From the NCBI RefSeq assembly GCF_000178835.2, contig NC_015275.1:1881001-1945000 (forward strand): a stretch of DNA of 64,000 bases, written 5' to 3'. This document shows, piece by piece, positions 34,987 to 43,164 of the stretch. Every line of letters starts with the position of its first letter. The first letter of the stretch is position 1. The position numbers and the translations under genes are program-made. This DNA comes from Cellulosilyticum lentocellum DSM 5427 (GTDB taxonomy: Bacteria > Bacillota > Clostridia > Lachnospirales > Cellulosilyticaceae). A model generated the notes under the pieces. The model was not told the origin of the DNA and ran no database searches. It was given only the letters and a program-made list of their open reading frames with translations.

Positions 34987-36325
34987 TTTGATAAGCATGA
35001 GCGTACGTAATTTATGGCGACGTAAGTTGCGTACAGCTCTTACTATATTAGGTGTAGTGATTGGGGCATGCTCTATTATATTAATGTTATCCTTAGGTCT
35101 AGCTATGGAGAAAAATATGGAAGAGCAGTTTGCCCAGATGGGAGATCTTACTTTGATTCAAGTATGGAGTTACGGGGGTGGTAACTCTACCCAAGAAATT
35201 GATGATAAGGTACTCAAAGAATTTGAAAAGGTAGATCATGTTGTAAGAGCTATTCCGATGCTTAATGATATTAATGTTTACTTAAGTAGTGGCAAATATC
35301 GTACGCCAGATCCTTATTGGGAAATTTATGTGATGGATGCTGTTGATATAGAGGCATTGGGATACAAAGTAGAAGAGGGGCGCAGTTTATTACCAGAAGA
35401 AACAAGAAGTATTTTAATGGGAAAAAACGTGCTTCAGTATTTTACAAAAAGAGGGAAGCAGATAGACTATTCTAAGGAACTTGAATTTATGCCATTCGAT
35501 CTTGAAAAAGATAAGGTTACACTAGAAGTCATTCAGTATGATTGGGAAACAGGGAAGCCACAACTAGAAGACGTTAATGGCAATAAGATTAAAGCACCTA
35601 AAGGAACAGAGGTGAACGTAGTAGGCCTATTTCCTGAAACAAGCATGGATTTAGCACGTAAAGTTATTATACCAAGAGCTCTATATGAAGAATTGAAAAA
35701 AGAACAAATTGCTTATAAAAAGGCAATGGGGTGGTATACAGATGAAGAGGCTAAAAGAGATAAGAAACGTACTTACAATGAAGTAATGATTAAAGTAGAC
35801 CACCAAGACAATGTAGTGAGTACATTAGAACAGATTAAGAGCATGGGTTATGATGCATATAACAATATGGAATGGCTAGAACAGTATAAGCAAGAAGCAG
35901 CAGCTAAGCGTATGGCTTTGGGTGGTATAGGTATTGTATCCTTTGTTGTAGCAGCGATAGGTATTGCTAATACTATGATGATGAGTATTTATGAACGTAC
36001 TAAGGAAATAGGCGTTATGAAAGTGATTGGAGCCAAGCTTGTAGATATTAAATATCTTTTCCTAATGGAAGCCTTATTTATTGGCTTAATAGGAGGCATT
36101 TTAGGTGCAAGTATCTCTGTAGGAATTTCCCTTATATTAAATGCTATAGGTGAGCCAATAGCACGAATGCTAGGGATGTGGGGAGGCACTACTGTATCCT
36201 TGGTACCACCATGGTTAATTGCTGCAGGCATTATTTTTTCTACTTTAGTTGGTCTCGTATCTGGATACTTTCCGGCTAGAAAAGCAATGAAACTTTCAGC
36301 GCTTTCAGCTATTAGAACAGAATAG
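34973..36325 (+). CDS. MacB/FtsX-family ABC transporter permease
   Basis: A 450-residue permease. One N-terminal membrane segment (about 20-45, RKLRTALTILGVVIGACSII) is followed by a MacB-type periplasmic/outside core domain (about 50-310) and three C-terminal segments (about 315-340, 360-390, 410-435) with the FtsX motif ERTKEIGVMKVIGAK. Type VII ABC transporters of this kind move no substrate through the membrane but drive work outside it. It overlaps the upstream gene by 14 bases and is last in the operon. Confidence 0.9.
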   Translation: MKKIDLISMSVRNLWRRKLRTALTILGVVIGACSIILMLSLGLAMEKNMEEQFAQMGDLTLIQVWSYGGGNSTQEIDDKVLKEFEKVDHVVRAIPMLNDINVYLSSGKYRTPDPYWEIYVMDAVDIEALGYKVEEGRSLLPEETRSILMGKNVLQYFTKRGKQIDYSKELEFMPFDLEKDKVTLEVIQYDWETGKPQLEDVNGNKIKAPKGTEVNVVGLFPETSMDLARKVIIPRALYEELKKEQIAYKKAMGWYTDEEAKRDKKRTYNEVMIKVDHQDNVVSTLEQIKSMGYDAYNNMEWLEQYKQEAAAKRMALGGIGIVSFVVAAIGIANTMMMSIYERTKEIGVMKVIGAKLVDIKYLFLMEALFIGLIGGILGASISVGISLILNAIGEPIARMLGMWGGTTVSLVPPWLIAAGIIFSTLVGLVSGYFPARKAMKLSALSAIRTE

Positions 36326-36355
36326 TGATATAAAGATAATAAGAGAATAGGATAA

Positions 36356-36399
36356 AAATAGACCTAATCGAAGTGGATAATCTTCGGTCAGGTCTATTT
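36356..36399. terminator. Bidirectional terminator between the ABC operon and sleC
   Basis: A perfect 10-bp outer stem AAATAGACCT/AGGTCTATTT (36356-36365 with 36390-36399) and an inner CGAAG/CTTCG stem, between convergent genes. Confidence 0.75.
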
Positions 36400-36402
36400 A
36401 TT

Positions 36403-37716
36403 TTATCCAAGTTCAGCAAGTTTAGTAACAGCTACATAAATACGAGAGATTTCATACCAAGTACTTTTTCCTACAATGCCATCCTGGGGAAGATGAAAGA
36501 TTTTTTGAAAAGTCTTCACTGCTTCCTGAGTTGCTTCATTGAAATTACCATCTACAGCTACTTTGGGAATGAGAGGGAAGTTCTGTGAAATACGATTCAG
36601 CTGCATTTGAATGGTACGTACAGCAGGCCCACTATCACCTAACCTTAAAGGACTACCTGGATAAGATTCAGGATTACCTTCTACCATAGGAGCAGTATTG
36701 AGGGTGATATTGCTACCGTAAAAATTTCTAAGAATTTGTTCAGCTGTATAACCTGCATCGCCTAAATCCTTACTCCCCCACTGCGTCATCCAGTTTGGAC
36801 ATTGAGACTTAACACCATCACAATACTGAGAAAGTAGAGGTTGAGTAACATCAGGTAGTTTAATATAGGTATCAAAAACTTCATTAACAACAGGTACAAT
36901 GGAATCAAATAGGTTACGTCCATAGAAGAAAGCATGGTCATAAGCCGTAGAATTAGTAATGGTATAGGGCTTACCTTGATTACGATACCATTCTGTATAA
37001 ATACGGTTTAAAGTAAAGGAATTAATGGCAATAATATTGGCTTTAATGGTTTCAATAGGCCAGGTAGGATAGATTTCAGAGCTAGCTACATTGGCGATAT
37101 AGTCGATATAAGGAACCGTATAGTTAGGCGCGTTATTATCATTGGGGCTTCCAGCATGAACAATAACAAACTCAGGTACAATGACTTCGTCTAAGACGAT
37201 AAAACCAGAGCCAGGAATAATAGGTTTGATAGAAGCTTCTGGAATTTTAGGTGGGTAGTTACCGTATAGGGTAGCTGGACCTATGCTAACAGTCTCCAAC
37301 AATTCTCTCGTATAAGAAGCATAACGTTTAAGCTGTCTTTCAGTAGCTTGCAAAGTAATAGGCTGAATAGACTGGATATCGGCAAAAATCTGTGAGCCCA
37401 TAACAATGGCATCTACGTAATTAGGAGAAGCAGTTTCAATACGATAAGTAGCATAAGGTTTTTGCGTATTAAGGGGATCTAAACTATAGTCAACTGGAGG
37501 AGCAGATAATTCTAGGGGAGTCGTCTGACCAACTTCATTAGTAACAAGCTCTGCAATGATAGTTTCTTCACCACTAGGGGAGATTTCTTTAATAGTAACA
37601 TTAACATTACTAACAGGAACAAGAGGTCCTAAAAGCGTATCTGAAGAAAGTTGTACAATGAGCGATCCTAGATTTTGTCTAGAAACACTAGGGGGATAAA
37701 TAGGATGTGGTATCAT
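36403..37716 (-). CDS. sleC: Spore cortex-lytic enzyme SleC (pre-pro form)
   Basis: A 437-residue enzyme that degrades spore cortex peptidoglycan during germination. Its length and layout match clostridial SleC: an N-terminal beta-sandwich pre/pro region (about 15-150), a SpoIID-like lytic transglycosylase domain (about 180-340) with likely catalytic Glu214 (ASSEIYPTWP, then KANIIAINSFTLNR), and a C-terminal PG_binding_1 domain (about 355-430). The end YVAVTKLAELG and the phrase YCDGVKSQCPNWMTQWGSK are typical. The pro region is normally removed by a Csp protease; four csp genes lie 4.8 kb away. AAGGAGGG precedes the ATG. It has its own transcript on the minus strand. Confidence 0.92.
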   Translation of the reverse strand: MIPHPIYPPSVSRQNLGSLIVQLSSDTLLGPLVPVSNVNVTIKEISPSGEETIIAELVTNEVGQTTPLELSAPPVDYSLDPLNTQKPYATYRIETASPNYVDAIVMGSQIFADIQSIQPITLQATERQLKRYASYTRELLETVSIGPATLYGNYPPKIPEASIKPIIPGSGFIVLDEVIVPEFVIVHAGSPNDNNAPNYTVPYIDYIANVASSEIYPTWPIETIKANIIAINSFTLNRIYTEWYRNQGKPYTITNSTAYDHAFFYGRNLFDSIVPVVNEVFDTYIKLPDVTQPLLSQYCDGVKSQCPNWMTQWGSKDLGDAGYTAEQILRNFYGSNITLNTAPMVEGNPESYPGSPLRLGDSGPAVRTIQMQLNRISQNFPLIPKVAVDGNFNEATQEAVKTFQKIFHLPQDGIVGKSTWYEISRIYVAVTKLAELG

Positions 37717-37846
37717 TTAAGTTCCCTCCTTATTAATTTACTGATAATAAGCTATGGATAATATATGAGTTTTTAAGGCTTATTAGAACAAAATGAAAGG
37801 ATAAAAAGATGTTTATTGCACATCATAAGAAAAAAGGAGGCGAGTT

Positions 37847-40645
37847 ATGTTAAAAAGAAAAAGTTTTCTTATGATATGCATTGTCTTATGTATGATTTGT
37901 CCTATATTTGGTAAACCTAATAGTCCTAAATCACAAGGTTTTAAGGAAATAAGTAAAGAAAAATACAATACCGATACAATACATACCTATCGGCATGTAG
38001 CAACAGGTTTAGAGGTTATTTGGATAGAAAATGAGGATGTGAACAAGAGTTTTGTTTTAGGTGTTAAAACACCAACAACAGACTCCACAGGTGTGAATCA
38101 TATTATTGAGCATACCTTATTTACAGGTTCTAAAGACTACCCTTCAGCAAGCTTATTTTTTGATGCCAGTGAAGCTTATCCTAACACCTATATGAATGCA
38201 TTAACTAGCGGAGATATGACCCTATTTCCTTTTTCTACACCTTATCTTTCCTGCTATAAAGAACTTATGCACATTTATCTTGATGCTGTTTTTAAACCTA
38301 ATTTATTAAAAGAGCCTTATGGTTTTTATGAAGAGGCATTTTATTCATCTCCTATGGAAAACAGAGTAGGGGGAGTTGTTTATAATGAAATGAAGGGTGC
38401 TTATAGTAGCAAGGAGCGTACTGTTTTTAGAAGTCTTAGAAATATGATTTTTAAAGATAGCCACTATGCATATGATAGTGGTGGTAGTCCTAATGAGATT
38501 CCTACTTTAACCTATGAAAATTGCTTAAAGGTATACAAAAAATACTATTATCCAGCTAATATGAAAATTGTCCTATATGGCGCTATTCCACTTGAAGAAA
38601 GTTTACAAATGATAACTTCCTATTTAACAGATTTAACAAAGCCTAAAGAGAGTATTGACTTAAGTGTCCAAATGTTAAATCCAGAAAAAACAGCCACCTA
38701 TACTGTTTTACCAAGTGGAGATAAAGGGGTCTTAGTAAAAAGTTTTGTATTAGAAAAGTCGCTCAGTCCAGAAAAGATACAAGCATTAGATTTATGGATG
38801 ACTGCTTATTTAATGAGTCCTCAAACAGGATTTTGGCAAAATTTGAATCGTATTGGACTAGGTAAAGCAAGATGGATTAAAGATGAGGATTTACCTTGCC
38901 CAGTTTATTCCCTGGTTATTTCAGATTTGCCTACGAATCAGCTAGAAAATTGTGCAAGACAGCTAGATCAGCTGATTGCCAGTATGCCAAAGGATTTAGG
39001 AATGAATAACTTTACAGAACAAGATGTGCTAGCACAAGCAAATTGGCTCGTGCTTAAAGAAGATACAAGTGTCAATAGAGGCATTGATATTGCACAAAGC
39101 ATGCTAGAGGCATGGGCTCATTATAAAACGATTAATCAGTATTATGAAAAGAAAGAATATATTCAAAATGCTAAAAGCTTAGATGCAGATAGCCGTCAAA
39201 TTTTATTTGAACAAGCTACTAGGTATACACTTCTATTATTACCAGGTTCTTATGAACTAAAGGAACCAGAGAAATTAAGTCCTGTTTCAGATGAAGAGTG
39301 GCTAGATATTGTTCCTAAAATGGAAGCTTGGCAGAAGCAAAAAACAAAATTAGAAGCAGTAAATTTAAGAGAGCTTATTTTAAGGCCACATATAGAAATT
39401 AAAAGCAAGCAAAAAAAGAACTATACAGAAATGGTTACGGAGGTAGAAAGCACATGGGCAAGGTCGCAGCTTTATTTTAATACAGCTCATATACCTCAAA
39501 AGGAACTGCCTTATTTGTTTCTCTATGCCCACTTATTAGAAGAAAGTGCCAAGGAGATTACCCCTTTTAGTGGTATTATTACAACGGGTTGTACGGCTTA
39601 TCCTAGTGAAAAGGGATATTGGCCTTGCTTCAAACTTGCTGTTTTAACAAAAGCAGAAGAAACAGATCATAGCACGTTACTAAGGGAAGCTAGATTACAC
39701 TTACAAAACAAGCCAGATGAATGGTACAGACAAAAACTCATTGAATGGGTTATGGATATGAAAGAGGCAAGTGAAAATAATGTCATTGGGACACTATCAC
39801 ACCTCAGCTTAGGAGCAGAAGAAGGATTGAAGCGCTACTTGTATGAACAGAGTTATCCTACCTATACTTTTTGTGAGGAGCTTTTAAAAATGCATCATAC
39901 AGCTTGGCGTCTGAATGTAGAGCGTATTGATAAAAAGCTGTATCATACAGGAGACCTTATTGTAGCAACAACTATTCCTGCTAAAGAATCGAATTTATAT
40001 GCGAAAAGCTGGGAAGATTTTTTAGAGACATTACCTTGTCTTGAACATAAAACAGCTACCTATAAATTTGTAGCCACTTCTAAAAATTGTGTTGTAACAA
40101 GTCATGCAGCCATTGATCATAGCTACATTGGAATGGATAAGGGGATACCTTTAGATGGGCTAGATTATCTAGCAACCACTTATTTAACAAAAAACTATCT
40201 TAATCCTCGTATTCGAGTAGGTCTAGGTGCTTATGGTGCAGGTTGTCAACTCAGTTATCCATATACCATCTCTTTTTATACCTATAGAGATCCTAATATA
40301 GAACGTTCCTTGCCTATTTTAGAAAAAGCACATGAATTTTTAAGTACCAATGTAGATAGCATTGCTCTTGAGAGTAGCAAAGCAGAAGCTTTAAGTAGAC
40401 TGCACAGTCAATTTCGTTTATTAGGCACACCTTTAGAGGAGGCAAATGCTCTGGAAGGACTAGTTTTATGGGGGCAAGGTCCAGCTGATCTGATGAGACT
40501 TCAAGAAGAAATTCTTAAAGCAACACCAGAAGCTGTTAAGGCAAAGGGAGCTATTTACAAAGAACTTTTTAAGCAAGGTAGAGTTTCTATTATGACTCAA
40601 AAAAGTTATACTACAGAAAAAGAATTCACTACCTACTCATATTAG
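37847..40645 (+). CDS. Secreted M16C metalloprotease (PreP/insulinase-like)
   Basis: A 932-residue zinc protease. The inverted zinc motif HIIEH (His85, Glu88, His89) and the distant ligand Glu181 (YNEMKGAY) place it in M16, and the length and CKELMHIYLDAVF-like text fit the M16C presequence-protease branch. An N-terminal hydrophobic signal (about 5-22) suggests export, unlike most bacterial members, which are cytoplasmic. The second half holds the inactive M16 domains. It is divergent from sleC with a 130-base shared upstream region; AAAAGGAGG precedes the ATG. Substrate unknown. Confidence 0.88.
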   Translation: MLKRKSFLMICIVLCMICPIFGKPNSPKSQGFKEISKEKYNTDTIHTYRHVATGLEVIWIENEDVNKSFVLGVKTPTTDSTGVNHIIEHTLFTGSKDYPSASLFFDASEAYPNTYMNALTSGDMTLFPFSTPYLSCYKELMHIYLDAVFKPNLLKEPYGFYEEAFYSSPMENRVGGVVYNEMKGAYSSKERTVFRSLRNMIFKDSHYAYDSGGSPNEIPTLTYENCLKVYKKYYYPANMKIVLYGAIPLEESLQMITSYLTDLTKPKESIDLSVQMLNPEKTATYTVLPSGDKGVLVKSFVLEKSLSPEKIQALDLWMTAYLMSPQTGFWQNLNRIGLGKARWIKDEDLPCPVYSLVISDLPTNQLENCARQLDQLIASMPKDLGMNNFTEQDVLAQANWLVLKEDTSVNRGIDIAQSMLEAWAHYKTINQYYEKKEYIQNAKSLDADSRQILFEQATRYTLLLLPGSYELKEPEKLSPVSDEEWLDIVPKMEAWQKQKTKLEAVNLRELILRPHIEIKSKQKKNYTEMVTEVESTWARSQLYFNTAHIPQKELPYLFLYAHLLEESAKEITPFSGIITTGCTAYPSEKGYWPCFKLAVLTKAEETDHSTLLREARLHLQNKPDEWYRQKLIEWVMDMKEASENNVIGTLSHLSLGAEEGLKRYLYEQSYPTYTFCEELLKMHHTAWRLNVERIDKKLYHTGDLIVATTIPAKESNLYAKSWEDFLETLPCLEHKTATYKFVATSKNCVVTSHAAIDHSYIGMDKGIPLDGLDYLATTYLTKNYLNPRIRVGLGAYGAGCQLSYPYTISFYTYRDPNIERSLPILEKAHEFLSTNVDSIALESSKAEALSRLHSQFRLLGTPLEEANALEGLVLWGQGPADLMRLQEEILKATPEAVKAKGAIYKELFKQGRVSIMTQKSYTTEKEFTTYSY

Positions 40646-40668
40646 ACTATTAAAAAAAAGGATAAATA

Positions 40669-40710
40669 TTGACAGATTCCTTAACCACCTATACAATAAG
40701 TGTGTATTGT
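40669..40710 (+). promoter_or_regulatory. Strong promoter and dyad upstream of the NifU-like/GGGtGRT pair
   Basis: TTGACA (40669-40674), 17-base spacer, TACAAT (40692-40697). A dyad ACAATA-N5-TATTGT (40694-40710) overlaps the -10 and the start point, a good place for a repressor. The near-consensus promoter fits high expression. Confidence 0.75.
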
Positions 40711-40769
40711 TAAATTTTTGATTTAAAGAGAAATCTTTAAATAGAGATGAGTGGAAAGGAGTCATGAAA

Positions 40770-41462
40770 ATGATGTATTCACATGAAGTAGAACAAATGT
40801 GCCCAATCGCTAAAGGACCTAACCATGGGCCAGCACCAATCCCACAAGAGGGTAAATGGGTACAAGCAAAAGAAATTAAAGACATTAGTGGTCTTACACA
40901 CGGTGTAGGCTGGTGTGCACCACAACAAGGTGCTTGTAAATTAACACTTAACGTTAAAGATGGTGTGATTCAAGAAGCATTAGTAGAAACTATTGGATGT
41001 TCAGGTATGACTCACTCTGCAGCTATGGCAGCAGAAATCTTAGCAGGTAAAACAATTCTTGAAGCGCTTAACACAGACTTAGTTTGTGACGCAATTAACA
41101 CAGCAATGCGTGAGTTATTCTTACAAATCGTATACGGAAGAACTCAAACTGCATTCTCTGAAGGTGGACTTCCTATCGGTGCAGGTCTTGAAGACCTTGG
41201 TAAAGGACTTCGTAGCCAGGTTGGTACAATGTACTCAACAGTTGCTAAAGGACCAAGATACCTTGAAATGGCAGAAGGCTATGTAACAAATATCGCTCTT
41301 GATGCTGACGATCAAATCATCGGTTACCGTTTCATTCACTTCGGTAAAATGATGGACATGATTAAAAAAGGTATGGATGCAAACGAAGCAATTGAAAAAG
41401 CTACAGGTCAATACGGCAGATTTGATGATGCTGTACGTACAGTTGACCCAAGACATGAATAG
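40770..41462 (+). CDS. NifU/IscU-like iron-sulfur scaffold-family protein
   Basis: A 230-residue protein. The central part resembles NifU/IscU scaffolds, with cysteines at 49, 56, 77 (TIGCSGMTHSAA) and 106 (DLVCDAIN) in NifU-like positions, plus Cys11 near the N terminus and an extra C-terminal extension. Such proteins form a conserved pair with GGGtGRT proteins in anaerobes; the function of the pair is not established. Codons end in C far more often than in neighbouring genes, a sign of high expression. ATG 40770 is eight bases after AAGGAG; ATG 40764 is only two bases away. Confidence 0.82.
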   Translation: MMYSHEVEQMCPIAKGPNHGPAPIPQEGKWVQAKEIKDISGLTHGVGWCAPQQGACKLTLNVKDGVIQEALVETIGCSGMTHSAAMAAEILAGKTILEALNTDLVCDAINTAMRELFLQIVYGRTQTAFSEGGLPIGAGLEDLGKGLRSQVGTMYSTVAKGPRYLEMAEGYVTNIALDADDQIIGYRFIHFGKMMDMIKKGMDANEAIEKATGQYGRFDDAVRTVDPRHE

Positions 41463-41476
41463 GGAGGTGCCAAACA

Positions 41477-42478
41477 ATGCCATTATTTGAATCATATGAT
41501 AGAAGAATTAACCAAATTAACGTTGTTTTAAATAAATACGGAATCAAAGATATTGAAGAAGCTAGAACTATCTGTAAAGAAAAAGGCTTTGATCCATATG
41601 AAATCACAAAAGGAATTCAACCAATCGCTTTTGAAAACGCTTGTTGGGCTTACGTTGTAGGTGCAGCAATTGCTATCAAAAAAGGTTGTCACAAAGCGGC
41701 AGAAGCAGCAGAAGCTATCGGAGAAGGTCTTCAAGCATTCTGTATTCCAGGTTCTGTAGCGGATGACCGTAAAGTAGGTCTTGGTCACGGTAACTTAGGA
41801 GCTATGCTTCTTAGAGAAGAAACAAAATGTTTCGCATTCTTAGCAGGTCACGAAAGCTTTGCAGCTGCTGAAGGTGCTATCGGTATTGCACGTTCTGCAA
41901 ACAAAGTTCGTAAAGAAGATTTAAGAGTTATCTTAAATGGTCTTGGTAAAGATGCTGCTCAAATTATCTCTCGTATCAATGGGTTTACATATGTTCAAAC
42001 TCAATTTGATTATATGACAGGTAAAGTAAATGTAGTAAAAGAAATCGCATACTCAAACGGTGAACGTTCAAAAGTTCGTTGCTTTGGTTGTGATGATGTT
42101 CGTGAAGGTGTTGCAATCATGCATATGGAAGGTGTTGACGTATCTATTACAGGTAACTCAACTAATCCAACTCGTTTCCAACATCCAGTAGCTGGAACAT
42201 ACAAAAAAGAATGTGTTGAACAAGGTAAAAAATACTTCTCAGTAGCTTCTGGTGGTGGTACAGGTCGTACACTTCACCCAGATAACATGGCTGCTGGTCC
42301 AGCTTCTTATGGTATGACTGATACTATGGGAAGAATGCACTCAGATGCACAATTCGCTGGTTCTTCATCAGTGCCTGCTCACGTAGAAATGATGGGACTT
42401 ATCGGTATGGGTAACAACCCAATGGTAGGTGCTACAGTTGCTGTAGCCGTAGCTATCGAAGAAGCAATGAATAAATAA
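41477..42478 (+). CDS. GGGtGRT family protein
   Basis: A 333-residue protein named for its motif GGGTGRT (residues 259-265, in VASGGGTGRTLHPDN). Other marks are the glycine-rich CIPGSVADDRKVGLGHGNLG (89-108) and paired cysteines RCFGC (201-205). It follows the NifU-like gene by 14 bases with a GGGAGG site, so the two are co-expressed; the partner suggests Fe-S chemistry, but no reaction is known. Codon choice is biased like its partner's. A strong terminator follows. Confidence 0.88.
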   Translation: MPLFESYDRRINQINVVLNKYGIKDIEEARTICKEKGFDPYEITKGIQPIAFENACWAYVVGAAIAIKKGCHKAAEAAEAIGEGLQAFCIPGSVADDRKVGLGHGNLGAMLLREETKCFAFLAGHESFAAAEGAIGIARSANKVRKEDLRVILNGLGKDAAQIISRINGFTYVQTQFDYMTGKVNVVKEIAYSNGERSKVRCFGCDDVREGVAIMHMEGVDVSITGNSTNPTRFQHPVAGTYKKECVEQGKKYFSVASGGGTGRTLHPDNMAAGPASYGMTDTMGRMHSDAQFAGSSSVPAHVEMMGLIGMGNNPMVGATVAVAVAIEEAMNK

Positions 42479-42490
42479 TTCCTTTTTAGA

Positions 42491-42540
42491 ACAATAAAAA
42501 ACGGTAATCACGTATAGACGTGGTTACCGTTTTTTATTGT
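42491..42540. terminator. Terminator after the GGGtGRT gene
   Basis: A 23-bp stem (42491-42513 with 42518-42540, one G-T pair) around ATAG, with T-run in the descending arm. It would also terminate a minus-strand transcript coming from the unexplained region to its right. Confidence 0.85.
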
Positions 42541-42925
42541 CCAGACTCTGGTGAAACTTTCTCAGCTCCTTAAGTAGACCTTACTTCAAGGCATAGAAAT
42601 GGCTCCTCGGCACAACTAGCTAAAGAAGCAGTGACTACTTAAGAGAGCTATGAAAGTTCAAGCCATGAGTGAGGAGCTCTTAAAGTCTAGGCCCGGACTG
42701 TCCTATCTAGGAAGCGAAGACCTTAAGACTCTGATTTGAAACTTTGTTTGGTACTGCTAGGATGTAAAACTTTTTGACAACTTATAGGATGGCGCCTCCC
42801 TTGTAGCGCACCAGTGAACATTTTCCTTAGAGCCAGAGGTACCTGTAACAACAGATTGAGACTTGGTCGACCCGGTCAGTTCCTCAGGTTGATGCTGCAG
42901 TGATTATGCCGATGGAAGTTGTTTA
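42541..42925. ncRNA. Candidate structured non-coding RNA, family unknown
   Basis: No plausible gene lies here. By hand count 42541-42900 is 46% G+C, against 17% for 42961-43140. A helix of about 22 pairs with two bulges joins 42553-42577 to 42635-42659. There are many short palindromes (CTTAAG three times, GAGCTC, GGCGCC, AGGTACCT, GGTCGACC, CTGCAG, CCAGACTCTGG) and a direct repeat (42543-42560 and 42726-42745). I find no match to tmRNA, RNase P, SRP or 6S RNA. A minus-strand transcript would end at the 42491-42540 hairpin, so that strand is slightly favoured. Identity and strand are open. Confidence 0.45.
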
Positions 42926-43097
42926 TTTTATTTTACATTAATATATATGTACTAGGACGAAATATTCCCTAACAAAAAAATAAAATTTATTCTTGTATAT
43001 TTTAGTGCCTATAAAAGTGTAATAAATTGCAATAAAATCTTGTGAAAGGTATAAGATATTTATGTTTTAGTTTAAATATTTAATAATGTCATATAAT

Positions 43098-43126
43098 TTG
43101 ATTTATTGTATAATGTTATGTATAAT
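43098..43126 (+). promoter_or_regulatory. Promoter of the surface-sugar cluster
   Basis: TTGATT (43098-43103), 17-base spacer, TATAAT (43121-43126) preceded by TATG. About 38 bases upstream of the rfbH start. The surrounding 42930-43164 is very A+T-rich and otherwise featureless. Confidence 0.75.
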
Positions 43127-43164
43127 TAAGTTAAAATAAAAGTGAAATATTAGGATGTGGTGCT

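Noticed and set aside
42541-42925. RNase P RNA, tmRNA, SRP RNA or 6S RNA
   Set aside because: On neither strand do I find GAGGAAAGTCC-type RNase P motifs, a tRNA-like CCA end with tag frame, or the SRP tetraloop motif; length and layout do not fit 6S RNA.
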